Origin: an uncultured Clostridia bacterium
Lineage (GTDB): Bacteria; Bacillota; Clostridia; TANB77; CAG-508
NCBI GenBank assembly: GCA_947631185.1
Contig: CANRKJ010000012.1
Location: 1-53,833 of the forward strand
DNA length: 53,833 nt
Direction: 5' to 3'
Part shown: positions 43,089 through 53,155 of the stretch, in pieces
Position numbering within the stretch: the stretch's first letter is position 1
How the letters are laid out: every line of letters starts with the position of its first letter
Position numbers and translations under genes: made by a program
The notes under the pieces: model-generated
Told to the model about the DNA's origin: nothing
What the model saw: the letters and a program-made list of their open reading frames with translations, nothing else
Databases searched by the model: none

Positions 43089-44267
43089 TTAATTACTTCG
43101 TTCTTCTTCATATAAATTTATATAATCTTTATCTAAATTCAATTCTAACTTTCCTGATTCTGCCAAAGTCTTAATTATATCTGAAAAATTATAATTATCA
43201 TAAACTACAATATTCATAGTCTTATCATCATATAAATATAATTCTATTCCTCTATTATATGAATATAATCTAATTCCATTATCTATTATTTCGCTTTTGA
43301 AATCTTGATAATTTTCTAAAATATCAACAATAAATTCTGTTCTATTTCCATTATAACTTCCATTATAGTATTCCAAAACTTTTTGTTCAAAAAATAAATT
43401 ATTAATATTTAAATTAGGATAAACAACAATCATATCATCATAAAAAAATGCATATAAATCATCCATCTTATATCCAATCATTTTATTAGATTTAGAAAAA
43501 TGAGGTTCTCCTAAAACATTTTTTATTTCAGTAAATGATGTTCCAACTTTGATTCCATCTACAATCTCTGATTTATAATTTTCATTATAAATAATATAAT
43601 TTATATTTATATCTGAATAATTTTCTTTAAAATCACCATAATCTATCCATTCATAATCTATTGTTTGAGGCTCTCTATCAATTTTTAAATTATCTCTTTT
43701 CCATCCATTTATAGAAATCAGATTTAATTCTTTCGAATCTTTAGAAACTACTTTTGTTTTTTTAGTTTTATGCGAATTTACTTCAATAAATTTATTATTT
43801 TCAAAATAATCTTCTACACCATTTATTGTATATATATCTTCATTTTTATTTAAATAAATTTCTATATTATTTTTATCATCTGTTATTTTAAATGGAGCAG
43901 TAAGTTTATTTTCTAACACTTTTACAATATCATCAAAATATTTCTCTTGACTTTCATTATTAACATATAAATTATTTTTAAATCTTAAATTTATATCATA
44001 ATAATCATTTCCGTCTTTATCTTTTTTTAATGAATATGATATGTCTTTACACCCAAATGATTCTAAAACATCTTCTAAAGGGTAACTTTCAGGATTCTCT
44101 TTAATATACTCTTCTGGTCTATTAACATTATCTTCTATAATATTATTTGATTTGAGTGATGAGAATATATGTAATATACATAACATTATAGCTAACAAGA
44201 TTGCAATTATAGCTAAAATAATTATTAAAATTCTTTTATTTTTATTTAGCTTTTCCTTTTCTATCAT
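43089..44267 (-). CDS. Membrane-anchored protein of the T4SS operon, paralogue of 45401
   Basis: 392 residues from ATG 44267 (AAGGTGAG upstream; a GTG at 44273 is possible). One N-terminal membrane segment (about 10-32), the rest outside. A domain of about 90 residues reads SEIVDGIKVGTSFTEIKNVLGEPHFSKS, MIGYKMDDLYAFFYDDMIVVYP (each cited in part), and returns in the product at 45401. The pattern VGxSxxEIKNVLGEP recalls SmpA/BamE-like or DUF4309-type small domains that sit in the wall. Its role is likely structural in the wall-spanning part. Confidence 0.6.
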   Translation of the reverse strand: MIEKEKLNKNKRILIIILAIIAILLAIMLCILHIFSSLKSNNIIEDNVNRPEEYIKENPESYPLEDVLESFGCKDISYSLKKDKDGNDYYDINLRFKNNLYVNNESQEKYFDDIVKVLENKLTAPFKITDDKNNIEIYLNKNEDIYTINGVEDYFENNKFIEVNSHKTKKTKVVSKDSKELNLISINGWKRDNLKIDREPQTIDYEWIDYGDFKENYSDININYIIYNENYKSEIVDGIKVGTSFTEIKNVLGEPHFSKSNKMIGYKMDDLYAFFYDDMIVVYPNLNINNLFFEQKVLEYYNGSYNGNRTEFIVDILENYQDFKSEIIDNGIRLYSYNRGIELYLYDDKTMNIVVYDNYNFSDIIKTLAESGKLELNLDKDYINLYEEERSN

Positions 44268-44314
44268 ACTCACCTTCTTTTTATTTTCTATATACTTTAT
44301 CTATTTATTTTTAC

Positions 44315-45400
44315 TTACTCTGCATCATCAGTTTCTGTTTCTGCTTCTGCTTCAGATTCATCTTCAGTTTCACCTTCATCCTTATCATTATAATTAAAGA
44401 AATTTACATCAAAAATTCCTATCTGATTAAATACAATTTTTTCTATTGTTATATTATTAGAAGAATCTATTTCAGTAGAAGTTACAGGAATATTCTCGAT
44501 ATTGTCATCTCCTACAATTGTTTCTATAGAAAATGTTACTAAATTTTCAATAATTGCAGTCCATCCTACAAAAACCATTCTGATTTCCAAAGTATTTAGT
44601 CCTACTAAAAAGTCAAAAATTCCTGATATTGAATCAACTATTCTTTCAAAAACACTTTTAGTAACAGAATATTTTCCGTCTGGAGCTCCATTATAATACC
44701 AGTCTGACATATTAATATTATCTCCAGCCACACCCGTACTTTTGTTTGAATTAGAGGTAGTATTTATCGGATCCCCATCTGTATTTAGTGACTTAATATC
44801 ATTAACAGCAATTTCATTTAATCTTATTACAGTATCATATCCATCTTTATATGAGTCTAGTGTTTGATATGATAAACCATCACCTACTGAATGAACAATT
44901 CTTTCTCCATCACCTTCTGTATCACCAACATAAACCATTATATGATGGTCATTACTTATCAAATCACCAGGTTCTGGATTTTCATTAGATACTCTAGAAA
45001 AATAATCAGTCTGACCTCCAGGATTTCCTGGAGCAGAAAAACAAAGCATAGATGTACTAACATTTGAATTATTAATTCCACAGTCTAACCCAGTAGCATT
45101 ATGAATACAAAAATTTATCCATCCAACACAATCAATTAAATATCTCGCATTCTTCCCATCAGATTCACTATAAGTATTTTTATCATATTTTGTTTTATCT
45201 AAATATGCTTTATTTCTAAATAATGGTGAGCCTAAATTATACCAACAAGTTTCACTTCCATGTTTTTTTTGAAAATTAACAGCATAAGAAGCAATAGCAT
45301 TTCTTGCATCTTCAATTGAAACTGCCAAAGAAGTTACATAAGGGAACAAAAGTATAAAAAGCAATGTTATACAAATTGTTTTCTTAAATTTAACTCTCAT
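44315..45400 (-). CDS. Secreted NlpC/P60-like hydrolase of the T4SS operon
   Basis: 361 residues with a signal peptide (about 8-26). The catalytic core shows IDCVGWINFCIH with Cys91, then NPEPGDLISNDHHIMVYVGD with His153 and IVHSVG near 170, the Cys-His order of NlpC/P60 peptidases. This is the expected wall-opening (VirB1-like) enzyme of a Gram-positive T4SS. A possible membrane segment near 270-290 and an acidic Glu/Asp/Ala/Thr tail follow. Its start touches the stop of the previous gene. Confidence 0.75.
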   Translation of the reverse strand: MRVKFKKTICITLLFILLFPYVTSLAVSIEDARNAIASYAVNFQKKHGSETCWYNLGSPLFRNKAYLDKTKYDKNTYSESDGKNARYLIDCVGWINFCIHNATGLDCGINNSNVSTSMLCFSAPGNPGGQTDYFSRVSNENPEPGDLISNDHHIMVYVGDTEGDGERIVHSVGDGLSYQTLDSYKDGYDTVIRLNEIAVNDIKSLNTDGDPINTTSNSNKSTGVAGDNINMSDWYYNGAPDGKYSVTKSVFERIVDSISGIFDFLVGLNTLEIRMVFVGWTAIIENLVTFSIETIVGDDNIENIPVTSTEIDSSNNITIEKIVFNQIGIFDVNFFNYNDKDEGETEDESEAEAETETDDAE

Positions 45401-46894
45401 CTAATCACTTCCTATCTCTATATTTTCATTATCATCATAATTTAATATTCCGTTTTCAAAAGAATTAAAATCATAAGTTTGATTTCCTGTAATAATTTCT
45501 TTATTTGTTCTTGTTTCTAAATCAAAATAGAAAATTCCTTTATTTTGTATACTATAAATAAAAATTGTATCTGAAAACCACAAATATGAATTTATTGGTT
45601 CTGTTAATCTACAACTTATATCTTTAGTTTCATCTTTAGCCTTAAATTCTACATTATTATTATTAACAATCTCTACAAACCTTTCACTATTTCCTGTATA
45701 TTCTGGTAATCCTGCAGTATCCACAAAAACTGCTTCATTACTCAACCTAGAAATTTCAGTACTAAAAATTCCATCAGTATCTAATTCAGCTGTAATTTTA
45801 TTACTTCCTATTAAATCTGAAATAGATTCTAAATTATTGTAATTATTATAAATAGTTACATTTGTAGGATCATCTCTTGTTAAATAAAGACTAACTCCTT
45901 GAGAATTGTAGTTTAATGAAACATAATTTGAATCATAATTATATTCTACATAATCATCCCATAAATAAGTTAAACTATTAGTAAATTCTTTAACACTTAT
46001 TTTTGAATCAATATAATCTCTTAATAAGCTTTCAAACTCATCATACTTATATGTATTACATCTATAAACTGACACTTCTTCATCTGAAAAGAAAACATAA
46101 ATATCTTTATTCTTATATCCAATTATATTTCCTTGTTGCATATTAGATTTTCCTAAAGTTTTTTCAATATTATCTTTAGAATCACCTACTCTTAATCCAT
46201 TTACAATTTCTGAACTATAATTCTTATTAAACACAATATTAAAAATATCTCCAGAAATTCTTTTAACTTTTATTCCTTCTTCATGAAAAATATCATAATC
46301 TCTATATAAAGAATCTTTTGTTCCAAAAACCGTATTATCTACATTCCAATTATTTTTTATTACCTCATTAATTTCATTTGAATTAATTGTTAATTCAGTT
46401 TCTGGAATTTTTTTATAATTTTCTAAACTTTTTTGGGATAAATGATTCTCAAAATAATTTTCTTCACCATTTATTGTATAATAATAAAAATCTGAATCAC
46501 TATTATAATACACTCTAATAGTAATATCTCTAGATGTATCAATTAACCTAATATTTTTTTTCTCATTTTTTACTAATGAATTTATTAAATTAGTATAAGC
46601 AAATTCTTGACTATTACCATCTTTATCAAATAAATCTATAGCAAAATACAAATATATATCACAAGAAAAACCTTTTTCTGCTGATTCTTGCAATCTAATG
46701 AAGTTTCCACCTGATTTTTCTATTATATTTCTTATTTCTTCTTCTGATTTATTAAACGAAATTGAAACAGTATTTTGATTTTCTGAATTATTGGAATTTA
46801 TTCCATTTACTATTAAAGTAATTAGAATTACCAATAATAAAATAATTGCAATTAAAATAATCATTTTTTTATTGTTCAATACCTTTATTTTCAT
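45401..46894 (-). CDS. Membrane-anchored protein of the T4SS operon, paralogue of 43089
   Basis: 497 residues; N-terminal membrane segment (about 11-30) and a large external part. SEIVNGLRVGDSKDNIEKTLGKS and IIGYKNKDIYVFFSDEEVSVYR repeat the domain of the product at 43089, and YTINGEENYFENH matches YTINGVEDYFENN there. The C-terminal 150 residues are extra and strand-rich (beta-propeller-like). AAGGGGG precedes the ATG. No known family. Confidence 0.6.
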   Translation of the reverse strand: MKIKVLNNKKMIILIAIILLLVILITLIVNGINSNNSENQNTVSISFNKSEEEIRNIIEKSGGNFIRLQESAEKGFSCDIYLYFAIDLFDKDGNSQEFAYTNLINSLVKNEKKNIRLIDTSRDITIRVYYNSDSDFYYYTINGEENYFENHLSQKSLENYKKIPETELTINSNEINEVIKNNWNVDNTVFGTKDSLYRDYDIFHEEGIKVKRISGDIFNIVFNKNYSSEIVNGLRVGDSKDNIEKTLGKSNMQQGNIIGYKNKDIYVFFSDEEVSVYRCNTYKYDEFESLLRDYIDSKISVKEFTNSLTYLWDDYVEYNYDSNYVSLNYNSQGVSLYLTRDDPTNVTIYNNYNNLESISDLIGSNKITAELDTDGIFSTEISRLSNEAVFVDTAGLPEYTGNSERFVEIVNNNNVEFKAKDETKDISCRLTEPINSYLWFSDTIFIYSIQNKGIFYFDLETRTNKEIITGNQTYDFNSFENGILNYDDNENIEIGSD

Positions 46895-46897
46895 ATT

Positions 46898-48184
46898 TTA
46901 CCCCCTTGGCATTCCCGGTTTAGGACCTGGTTTTGGAATCATGTTTTGTAATTTTCCTCTAAATCCTTTCATTGAGAATTGTTCGTCAACATTTGCAAAT
47001 GCAGTTACTCCTAATATTGTTTTTACAATCTTCTCTCCTCTTGTTAGTGACATTAGAAAAATTACTCCAACCAATGGTGCCTTTATTGCTATATTATTTC
47101 CTACAAACATAAAGACTAAATATATGTAACAATGTAAAGGTTGTAATAGTAAATTTGAAACATATTCTTTTAACCAATTACTAAATGCTTGAGCTTTATT
47201 ATCATCTACTTTATCTGCTGCATATGTTAAAGTTATAATTGGTGATATTATTACTAAAAATACCATTCGTAACATTCTTTTCATATATAAAAATAGAAAT
47301 TTCAGTTCCACCCATAGTAAAATCCAATATATTATTGAATATAATGCCACTCTCATACCACTGTTTTTATTTAGCAAAGAATACATAGAATCTATTATTG
47401 CACTTTCAAAAGATATATTATTAGAACTCACTAATGAATCTTTAATTCCTCTTGCAATATCTGTTAATATATTTGAAAATGCATTTATAATAACAAGGAT
47501 GTATTGTAATAAAAATATAATAATTATACTCATTAACCAATTAAATATTAATTCTTTGTATTTTGCTTTATCTTTAGCAACAGTTGATATTGCCAGCCTT
47601 ATTGATATATATAATAACATAACCAAATTTAAAGCCAAAGCTACATCTCTAATTATAATAAACCATAATTTTGTTATATTTCTAAAGTCTCTAATAGTAT
47701 TTTCCATGTTACTAAATATATTAAATGAAACTGCTAATTTGGTAGAATCTCCTGTTGTAGAAAAATCTGTAAATATATCTGCATCTAGTATCAAATACTT
47801 TCCAAATATTATGCTTTCAATACTGAAAACTGAAAGTGTATCATTTCCTGATACGTGGTCATCAATAATTCCACCTCCATCTAAAACTATGGTAAATAAT
47901 ATATGACAAATCATTGGAAACGCATTAAATATTTTAGCCAAAAGTCCAATAATTGTTCCTGTAACCGAAGCACCATTATTATCAATTGAAACCTCTTCTG
48001 TTTCACCATTTTCATATTTATTTGTTGCTGTACCTTCTGATAACTGATCAAAAGATGATTGATATGAACCATTAGAAGCATCAACAGATAATCCAGCTGA
48101 ATCATCTGTAGCATAAATTGGATTAATAAATATGAAATTAAATATAACTATAATAGTTACAAAAGAAAATACTATTTTTTTCAT
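46898..48184 (-). CDS. VirB6-like T4SS membrane protein (short paralogue)
   Basis: 428 residues. A signal segment at 5-24, then six to seven membrane segments. IISPIITLTYAADKVDDNKAQAFSNWLKEY and LLQPLHCYIYLVFMFVG at about 315-370 match the paralogues at 36050 and 38847. It lacks the long C-terminal tail and ends in a short Pro/Gly/Lys-rich piece. It is the nearest to a standard VirB6 in size and lies directly after the VirB4 gene. Confidence 0.8.
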   Translation of the reverse strand: MKKIVFSFVTIIVIFNFIFINPIYATDDSAGLSVDASNGSYQSSFDQLSEGTATNKYENGETEEVSIDNNGASVTGTIIGLLAKIFNAFPMICHILFTIVLDGGGIIDDHVSGNDTLSVFSIESIIFGKYLILDADIFTDFSTTGDSTKLAVSFNIFSNMENTIRDFRNITKLWFIIIRDVALALNLVMLLYISIRLAISTVAKDKAKYKELIFNWLMSIIIIFLLQYILVIINAFSNILTDIARGIKDSLVSSNNISFESAIIDSMYSLLNKNSGMRVALYSIIYWILLWVELKFLFLYMKRMLRMVFLVIISPIITLTYAADKVDDNKAQAFSNWLKEYVSNLLLQPLHCYIYLVFMFVGNNIAIKAPLVGVIFLMSLTRGEKIVKTILGVTAFANVDEQFSMKGFRGKLQNMIPKPGPKPGMPRG

Positions 48185-48215
48185 TCAATTACTCCATAAA
48201 TATCTATATTGCTTT

Positions 48216-50192
48216 TTATTTTTCCATTTGAATTTTTTTATTTACATTTGTTTCAACAAATTCAAATTCTTTTTGTGTTGGTTGAATAGCAAGTATTGCA
48301 GAATCTGAACCTACTCTTAGCAAACCTTCCCCTCTTCCACATGTTATTAAAAAACCTGCTTCTCCTTCGCTTAATTTAAATACTTCTTTTAAATATTCTA
48401 TCTCTGATTTATCCTGTGCTAAAAATAATTTTGTATCAGATGATGTAAGTATAGCTTGCGCCTCTGGTTTCTCATAAAAATCTTGAAATTTTTGTGAAGC
48501 TACTGTAAGAGAAACATTTCTTTTTCTAGCACGTCTAGCCATTGTATTTAAAAAATCTACTGCTTCTGGATAAGGTAATAACATCCAAGCTTCATCAACC
48601 AAAACTCTTTTTTTATTAGCTTTTGTTTTATCTTCACTATTCTTCTTAACATATTTTTCCCAAACCCATGATAAAAGTACTTGTTGTGCAAGTGGTCTAG
48701 CAAATCTCTCTTCTAATTGTGAAATATCTAAATTTATGAATGGTATACCATCTAATAAATCAAATGTTGATTGTCCATCAAAATAAGCCATCTGACCTTG
48801 AAGTTCCCTAACATATTGTCTCATAACTTTTACCAAATAACTATAATGAAATCTATAATCTGGATTTTCATTTTCTTTGGCTTTTCTGCAAAGTCTCTTA
48901 TACCAACTACCAATTGTAGGCATCTCTTTTTTCTTTCTACCAATATAATTATTAGTCATATTAGATTTTATGTTAACACTTGAAGTATTTACATACAAAC
49001 TTTCAACATTATTGTTTATTCCTCTAGCAGTATATTCTTCAAGAGCTGTTTCAGAAATAATCTGTTTTGTAAGCTCATTTACTTCTGTACTTCTTGTACT
49101 ACCTCTAGCCATTGTAAGCAAACCTTGAGTAACATCTTCTACTTTATTTTCAATATTTAAAACCATTTTTTCTTTACCAGTTATCTCATCTTTAACAACT
49201 TCTGTTTCAATATCAAAAATATTTATAACTGTTTTTGAATTTGGACTAATAACTATATTTACTCCACCAAGTGCTTCTGAAACCACTCCATATTCACCTT
49301 CAGCATCTAAAGCTAAACTTTCAATCCCCATTAATATTGAAGATCTAGCTGATAGAGTTTTAACAGTAACAGATTTACCTGCACCAGATTTTCCAAAAAT
49401 AATCATATTATAATTTGCAAGTTTTGAACTAAAATTATTATATAAAATTGGAAGACCAGTTTGTTTATTAAATCCTAGTGGAATCCCATCATCATGACCT
49501 ATCTCAGAATTGAAAAATGGGAATACAGTAGACATTGCATTTCTATCAAATGTGTGAGATTTACTTAATTTATTATCACAAAATGGTAAATTACTTCTAA
49601 ATGCAACATCTTGCATAGCCCAAGCTGGCTTGATATCTATTAAGTTTTTTGACATTTCATTAGATAACAATTCAGTATATCTATCTAATTCTTCTATACT
49701 ATATGCAAAAACAGTTGCAACAATTGTAGAATCAAATAATTTATTAAACCCAGCAGAAATACCATCTCTTAATTCTTCTGCTTCAGCCTTCTTAATTGCC
49801 ATATCTCTTTCTCTATTTATATCTCCTCTATCTAATGCTACCATTCTTTCTGATTCTATTTCATTTATTTTTCTATTTAAGTCAGTTTGTGAAGTAGCTT
49901 CACTAATTGGATTTATAAAAACAGAAACATTTATATCTCCAAATGTATACATTCCTCTTAGAAATTCTGGGAAAGTACAACTTCTTGGCAATGCAGATAC
50001 TACCATACTCCTAGCATATCTAGTTTTAGTTGATATAATTTCTAAGTGATTCGTATAACCAGCATCAATACCAGCTGGAGCTATTAAACTTTTTAAGTCA
50101 GCTTTATTTTTTTTAAAAATTGTTGGTGTTTCTACTTCTCTATCGTCATTAAAATCTGAATCTATTTCTTTTTTACTTTTTATTCCAAACAT
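48216..50192 (-). CDS. virB4: VirB4-like T4SS ATPase
   Basis: 658 residues. An N-terminal VirB4 domain (40-230) precedes the ATPase core: Walker A GKSGAGKS at 267-274, Walker B RVLVDEAWML with Asp533 and Glu534, and the family motif VASQKFQDF at 565-573. It powers pilus assembly and substrate movement at the cytoplasmic face. AGAGGAG precedes the ATG. All motor residues are intact. It ends 31 bases before the short VirB6-like gene. Confidence 0.92.
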   Translation of the reverse strand: MFGIKSKKEIDSDFNDDREVETPTIFKKNKADLKSLIAPAGIDAGYTNHLEIISTKTRYARSMVVSALPRSCTFPEFLRGMYTFGDINVSVFINPISEATSQTDLNRKINEIESERMVALDRGDINRERDMAIKKAEAEELRDGISAGFNKLFDSTIVATVFAYSIEELDRYTELLSNEMSKNLIDIKPAWAMQDVAFRSNLPFCDNKLSKSHTFDRNAMSTVFPFFNSEIGHDDGIPLGFNKQTGLPILYNNFSSKLANYNMIIFGKSGAGKSVTVKTLSARSSILMGIESLALDAEGEYGVVSEALGGVNIVISPNSKTVINIFDIETEVVKDEITGKEKMVLNIENKVEDVTQGLLTMARGSTRSTEVNELTKQIISETALEEYTARGINNNVESLYVNTSSVNIKSNMTNNYIGRKKKEMPTIGSWYKRLCRKAKENENPDYRFHYSYLVKVMRQYVRELQGQMAYFDGQSTFDLLDGIPFINLDISQLEERFARPLAQQVLLSWVWEKYVKKNSEDKTKANKKRVLVDEAWMLLPYPEAVDFLNTMARRARKRNVSLTVASQKFQDFYEKPEAQAILTSSDTKLFLAQDKSEIEYLKEVFKLSEGEAGFLITCGRGEGLLRVGSDSAILAIQPTQKEFEFVETNVNKKIQMEK

Positions 50193-50197
50193 ATATT

Positions 50198-51442
50198 CTA
50201 CTCCTCTCTAGTTCTTTTTCTAACTACTTTTCTTTTAGTTGGAGCCTCTTCTTCTTTAGTTTTTTCCTTTTTTTCTGTTCCATAATTTTCAATCTCTTCA
50301 ATTGAATAATCATAGACTTTAGGATCTAATTGATTTTTATATTCTTGGACTAAATCAATCGCCTTTTGTTTTACCTTTTCTTTCTTTTTTTGTTCATCCA
50401 AAAAGTCATCTTTTCTTTTTCTCTTATCTGCTTTTAAAATACTATCTGTTGCTAAATCTATTGCCTCTATATTTAATTGCTCATCAATCATTTTTTCTTT
50501 CTTTTCTATTACATCTCTTCCACTTGAATATAAAGCATCATATTGAGCATCTAATGCTTTTGTAAATTGATATAAATCTGATTCATCTCTATTGTAAGCT
50601 ATGTATAATAATTCTGACAACTCTTCAGAATTTAGGATTCTAGATGTTATTGATGAACTTGCTAAAGCACTAGCAACATTTTGTGCTCTTGTATATAATT
50701 CTGAAAAACACATTCCATCAATTTCTTCTTTAGAAAAGTTTTCAATATTACCGCCTAATTCTTCAACATAATAAGGCACAACTACATAAGTTTTTTGTTG
50801 TAAGATATTCTTATTAGAACTCATTCTTTCAACATATTCTATTATATTCAACCCATATTCTAATACATTTTCTTTTCTTCTTTTTTCAAAATCCAATTTT
50901 TCTCTTAATGCTCTATTTCCAGAGGAAACAGCCTGTTTAATTTTTATATTCAATTTTTCTATATCGTTATTTAAAACTTCAACTCTATTTTTATAATCTT
51001 GTATAATATCTCTTAAATTTAAAGTCCTACTTTGAACATATAACTGGACAGAAAATCTCAAAGTATTCAAAAATTGAACAAATCCTTCTTCAACACTAAT
51101 TTTTTCAACTTCTGACATTAAATCATAATTTATTCCATTACACTGTAATACCATAACATATTGCTGTTTATTTTTTCTAACTATCATATTATCAACAATC
51201 TCATCAAATTCTAAAAAATCCATTATAGAATCTTGTGCAAGATTTTCTTTAAATCTACCTATATTTTGTTTATTATCTTCTTTTTTTTCAGTTTCATTGC
51301 TAATAATATTTACTTCTTTCTTAGCCTTGTTTTCATATTTTTTTCTTCCAATTAAAATATACGATACAGATAAAATTATTATTAATAAAACAAGTAAAAA
51401 TATAATAATTTCACTGATAAGAATTAGGCTATTATAATCCAT
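50198..51442 (-). CDS. TraC-type N-domain protein with membrane anchor (companion of VirB4)
   Basis: 414 residues from ATG 51442 (AGAGGAGG upstream). A membrane segment at 6-28 leads to a domain (70-300) that resembles the N-terminal domain of TraC/VirB4-like conjugation ATPases: VLQCNGINYDLMSEVE, FLNTLRFSVQLYVQSRTLNL, KTYVVVPY. A coiled coil lies at 125-165 and a Lys/Glu-rich tail at the end. It has no Walker motifs. This looks like the N-domain of a TraC-like ATPase made as a separate membrane protein. Confidence 0.65.
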   Translation of the reverse strand: MDYNSLILISEIIIFLLVLLIIILSVSYILIGRKKYENKAKKEVNIISNETEKKEDNKQNIGRFKENLAQDSIMDFLEFDEIVDNMIVRKNKQQYVMVLQCNGINYDLMSEVEKISVEEGFVQFLNTLRFSVQLYVQSRTLNLRDIIQDYKNRVEVLNNDIEKLNIKIKQAVSSGNRALREKLDFEKRRKENVLEYGLNIIEYVERMSSNKNILQQKTYVVVPYYVEELGGNIENFSKEEIDGMCFSELYTRAQNVASALASSSITSRILNSEELSELLYIAYNRDESDLYQFTKALDAQYDALYSSGRDVIEKKEKMIDEQLNIEAIDLATDSILKADKRKRKDDFLDEQKKKEKVKQKAIDLVQEYKNQLDPKVYDYSIEEIENYGTEKKEKTKEEEAPTKRKVVRKRTREE

Positions 51443-51445
51443 CAA

Positions 51446-51784
51446 TTATTCCTCCTCTTTAGTATAATATGTATAAATTTTCTTATTCTTTTTAAATTTT
51501 ATATATCTAAAAATTATTTCACTTACTGGCTCTCCACCTATTTTTTTAGTAACAGGCAACCATACAATTGTAGGTATTTTAAATGCACCTAAAGCATATC
51601 CTACTAATCCCCAAAATCCTAAAATAATTGCTCCCACTAATTGCATTCCTAAATATTTAAATAAAAAGTAAAATATTAATCCAAAAGCTACCCCTATTGA
51701 AGTAGAAATTAAAGATTTTATTGTAAAAACATACAATATTCTTGTTTCACCACCATAACTACGTGGTATTTGATAAGTTCCCAT
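51446..51784 (-). CDS. PrgI/VirB3-like T4SS membrane protein
   Basis: 112 residues with a start like PrgI-family proteins (TYQIPRSYGGETRILYVFTIKSL), two membrane segments (about 24-42 and 48-68) and a conserved cytoplasmic KIPTIVWLPVTKKIGGEPV. PrgI/VirB3 proteins link VirB4 to the membrane. AAAGGAG precedes the ATG and the gene abuts the next one. Confidence 0.8.
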   Translation of the reverse strand: MGTYQIPRSYGGETRILYVFTIKSLISTSIGVAFGLIFYFLFKYLGMQLVGAIILGFWGLVGYALGAFKIPTIVWLPVTKKIGGEPVSEIIFRYIKFKKNKKIYTYYTKEEE

Positions 51785-51805
51785 ATTAAATTCTCCTTTG
51801 TATTT

Positions 51806-52204
51806 CTATAATTGACTCATTATACTAACTATAATTGACCAAATTGTATAACTTCCAAACATCACTCCTGCTGCTACTGCCAAAGCAACAAAACGATGTT
51901 TTAATTTTGATTGAGTTTCAGGAGAAGGTTTTGCTAATACCCATTGAATTCCTAAAATAAGCATACAAATTCCTATTATTAAAACACCAGCAACAGATAA
52001 TATTTTAACAACCGGTCTTACTTCACCAGAAATATTTTCATCAATATTATCAATTTGTGTATATTGATTTTCTCCTTCTTTTATAAAGTTGTCTGCAGAG
52101 CCTTTAATACTATCACATGAAACTGCATATGTATAATTAAAAATTGATAATACTACCATTGCCATAAAAAACACTATAAAAATCATCTGAGTTTTTCCGT
52201 TCAT
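51806..52204 (-). CDS. VirB2/TrbC-like pilin-type protein (divergent copy)
   Basis: 132 residues from ATG 52204 behind CAGGAGG. Signal segment (4-25), then a polar part with two Cys region (VSCDSIKG), and two membrane segments (about 63-85 and 100-120). The loop between them reads LAKPSPETQSKLKHR, at the same place as the VEEKAEIKKHA loop of the three proteins upstream. It has its own promoter. It fits the VirB2/TrbC layout. Confidence 0.65.
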   Translation of the reverse strand: MNGKTQMIFIVFFMAMVVLSIFNYTYAVSCDSIKGSADNFIKEGENQYTQIDNIDENISGEVRPVVKILSVAGVLIIGICMLILGIQWVLAKPSPETQSKLKHRFVALAVAAGVMFGSYTIWSIIVSIMSQL

Positions 52205-52240
52205 TTTCACACCTCCTGAATTATTCACATACCTATAATT

Positions 52241-52269
52241 ATTATATAATTTTTGACATTTTTTTTCAA
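52241..52269 (-). promoter_or_regulatory. Internal promoter of the T4SS operon
   Basis: On the minus strand TTGAAA (52269-52264), a 17-base spacer and TATAAT (52246-52241), directly after the internal terminator and before the gene at 51806. Confidence 0.7.
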
Positions 52270-52297
52270 TATATTTTATATATTTTTTTAAATAAAT

Positions 52298-52335
52298 AAA
52301 GATATATAACTAAAACATAATAGTTATATATCTTT
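52298..52335 (-). terminator. Internal terminator after the three leading pilin-like genes
   Basis: AAAGATATATAACTA with its perfect 15-base complement around an 8-base loop, then ATTTATTT on the minus strand. The T-run is imperfect, so leak-through is likely. Confidence 0.65.
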
Positions 52336-52342
52336 TAGAATT

Positions 52343-52714
52343 CTATAATGAATCTTCTACAATTTTTTGAATTATTTTTAAAATATTTACAGTAGCAACA
52401 ATAATAAATGAACCTATTAAGATAGGAACTGCCCTCTTTTTTATTTCGGCTTTTTCTTCAATACTTGAAAACATATAAGATATTCCTAATTTCATAACAG
52501 CTATTATTGATAAACCTGTACCAGCAAATTGTATTATTGTAAATATTCTTGAAACGATTGCTAATAAACTATTATTACCTGAAGTAGGATCGCTACTATC
52601 AGTATATGGATTCATCGAATTTATTAAATTATCTGTAGCATAAACATTTATAATATTAACATAAAATAAAAAAATTAAAAAAAATATAAGTACTATTTTC
52701 TTTTTATTATTCAT
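52343..52714 (-). CDS. VirB2/TrbC-like pilin-type protein, copy 3
   Basis: 123 residues: signal segment (6-25, ending VYATD), a polar Asp/Ser stretch, then two membrane segments around the loop YMFSSIEEKAEIKKRA (about 80-95). GGAGG precedes the ATG. The layout and loop match the two copies upstream. Confidence 0.75.
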   Translation of the reverse strand: MNNKKKIVLIFFLIFLFYVNIINVYATDNLINSMNPYTDSSDPTSGNNSLLAIVSRIFTIIQFAGTGLSIIAVMKLGISYMFSSIEEKAEIKKRAVPILIGSFIIVATVNILKIIQKIVEDSL

Positions 52715-52734
52715 ATATAACCTCCAATAATCTA

Positions 52735-53130
52735 TTATACAACAAAGTTCTCTTCTATAAATATCTGGATAATCTGTAGTATTCCAGCCGCTGAAAAGAA
52801 TACTATTGCTCCAATAACATAAATCACTGCATGTTCCTTAACTTTTGCTTTTTCTTCTACAGATGATATCATATATTTAATACCTAATGAAATAAGCAAT
52901 ATTACTGCTACACCTACACCTATAACTTGTACAATTGAAATACAGTTTCCTATAATTTTTGTTACATTATCTTCAGCATAATCTAATCCTATATTATTAT
53001 CTGCATTAGAACTATCAAATGTTTTATCAACATCTATACTCCAAGAATCACTATTAGCATAAGATAATACTGAAATACAAGTTATACAAATCAAAAATAA
53101 TGATATTATTTTAAATAAATTTTTTTTCAT
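52735..53130 (-). CDS. VirB2/TrbC-like pilin-type protein, copy 2
   Basis: 131 residues: signal segment (7-26, ending SYANS), acidic linker, membrane segments either side of YMISSVEEKAKVKEHA. AAAGGAG precedes the ATG. Closest to copy 1. Confidence 0.75.
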   Translation of the reverse strand: MKKNLFKIISLFLICITCISVLSYANSDSWSIDVDKTFDSSNADNNIGLDYAEDNVTKIIGNCISIVQVIGVGVAVILLISLGIKYMISSVEEKAKVKEHAVIYVIGAIVFFSAAGILQIIQIFIEENFVV

Positions 53131-53155
53131 TATGTAATTCTCCTTTCAATCATTT

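Noticed and set aside
49630-50049. Plus-strand frame of 139 codons within the VirB4 gene
   Set aside because: Shadow of an unmistakable VirB4 gene.
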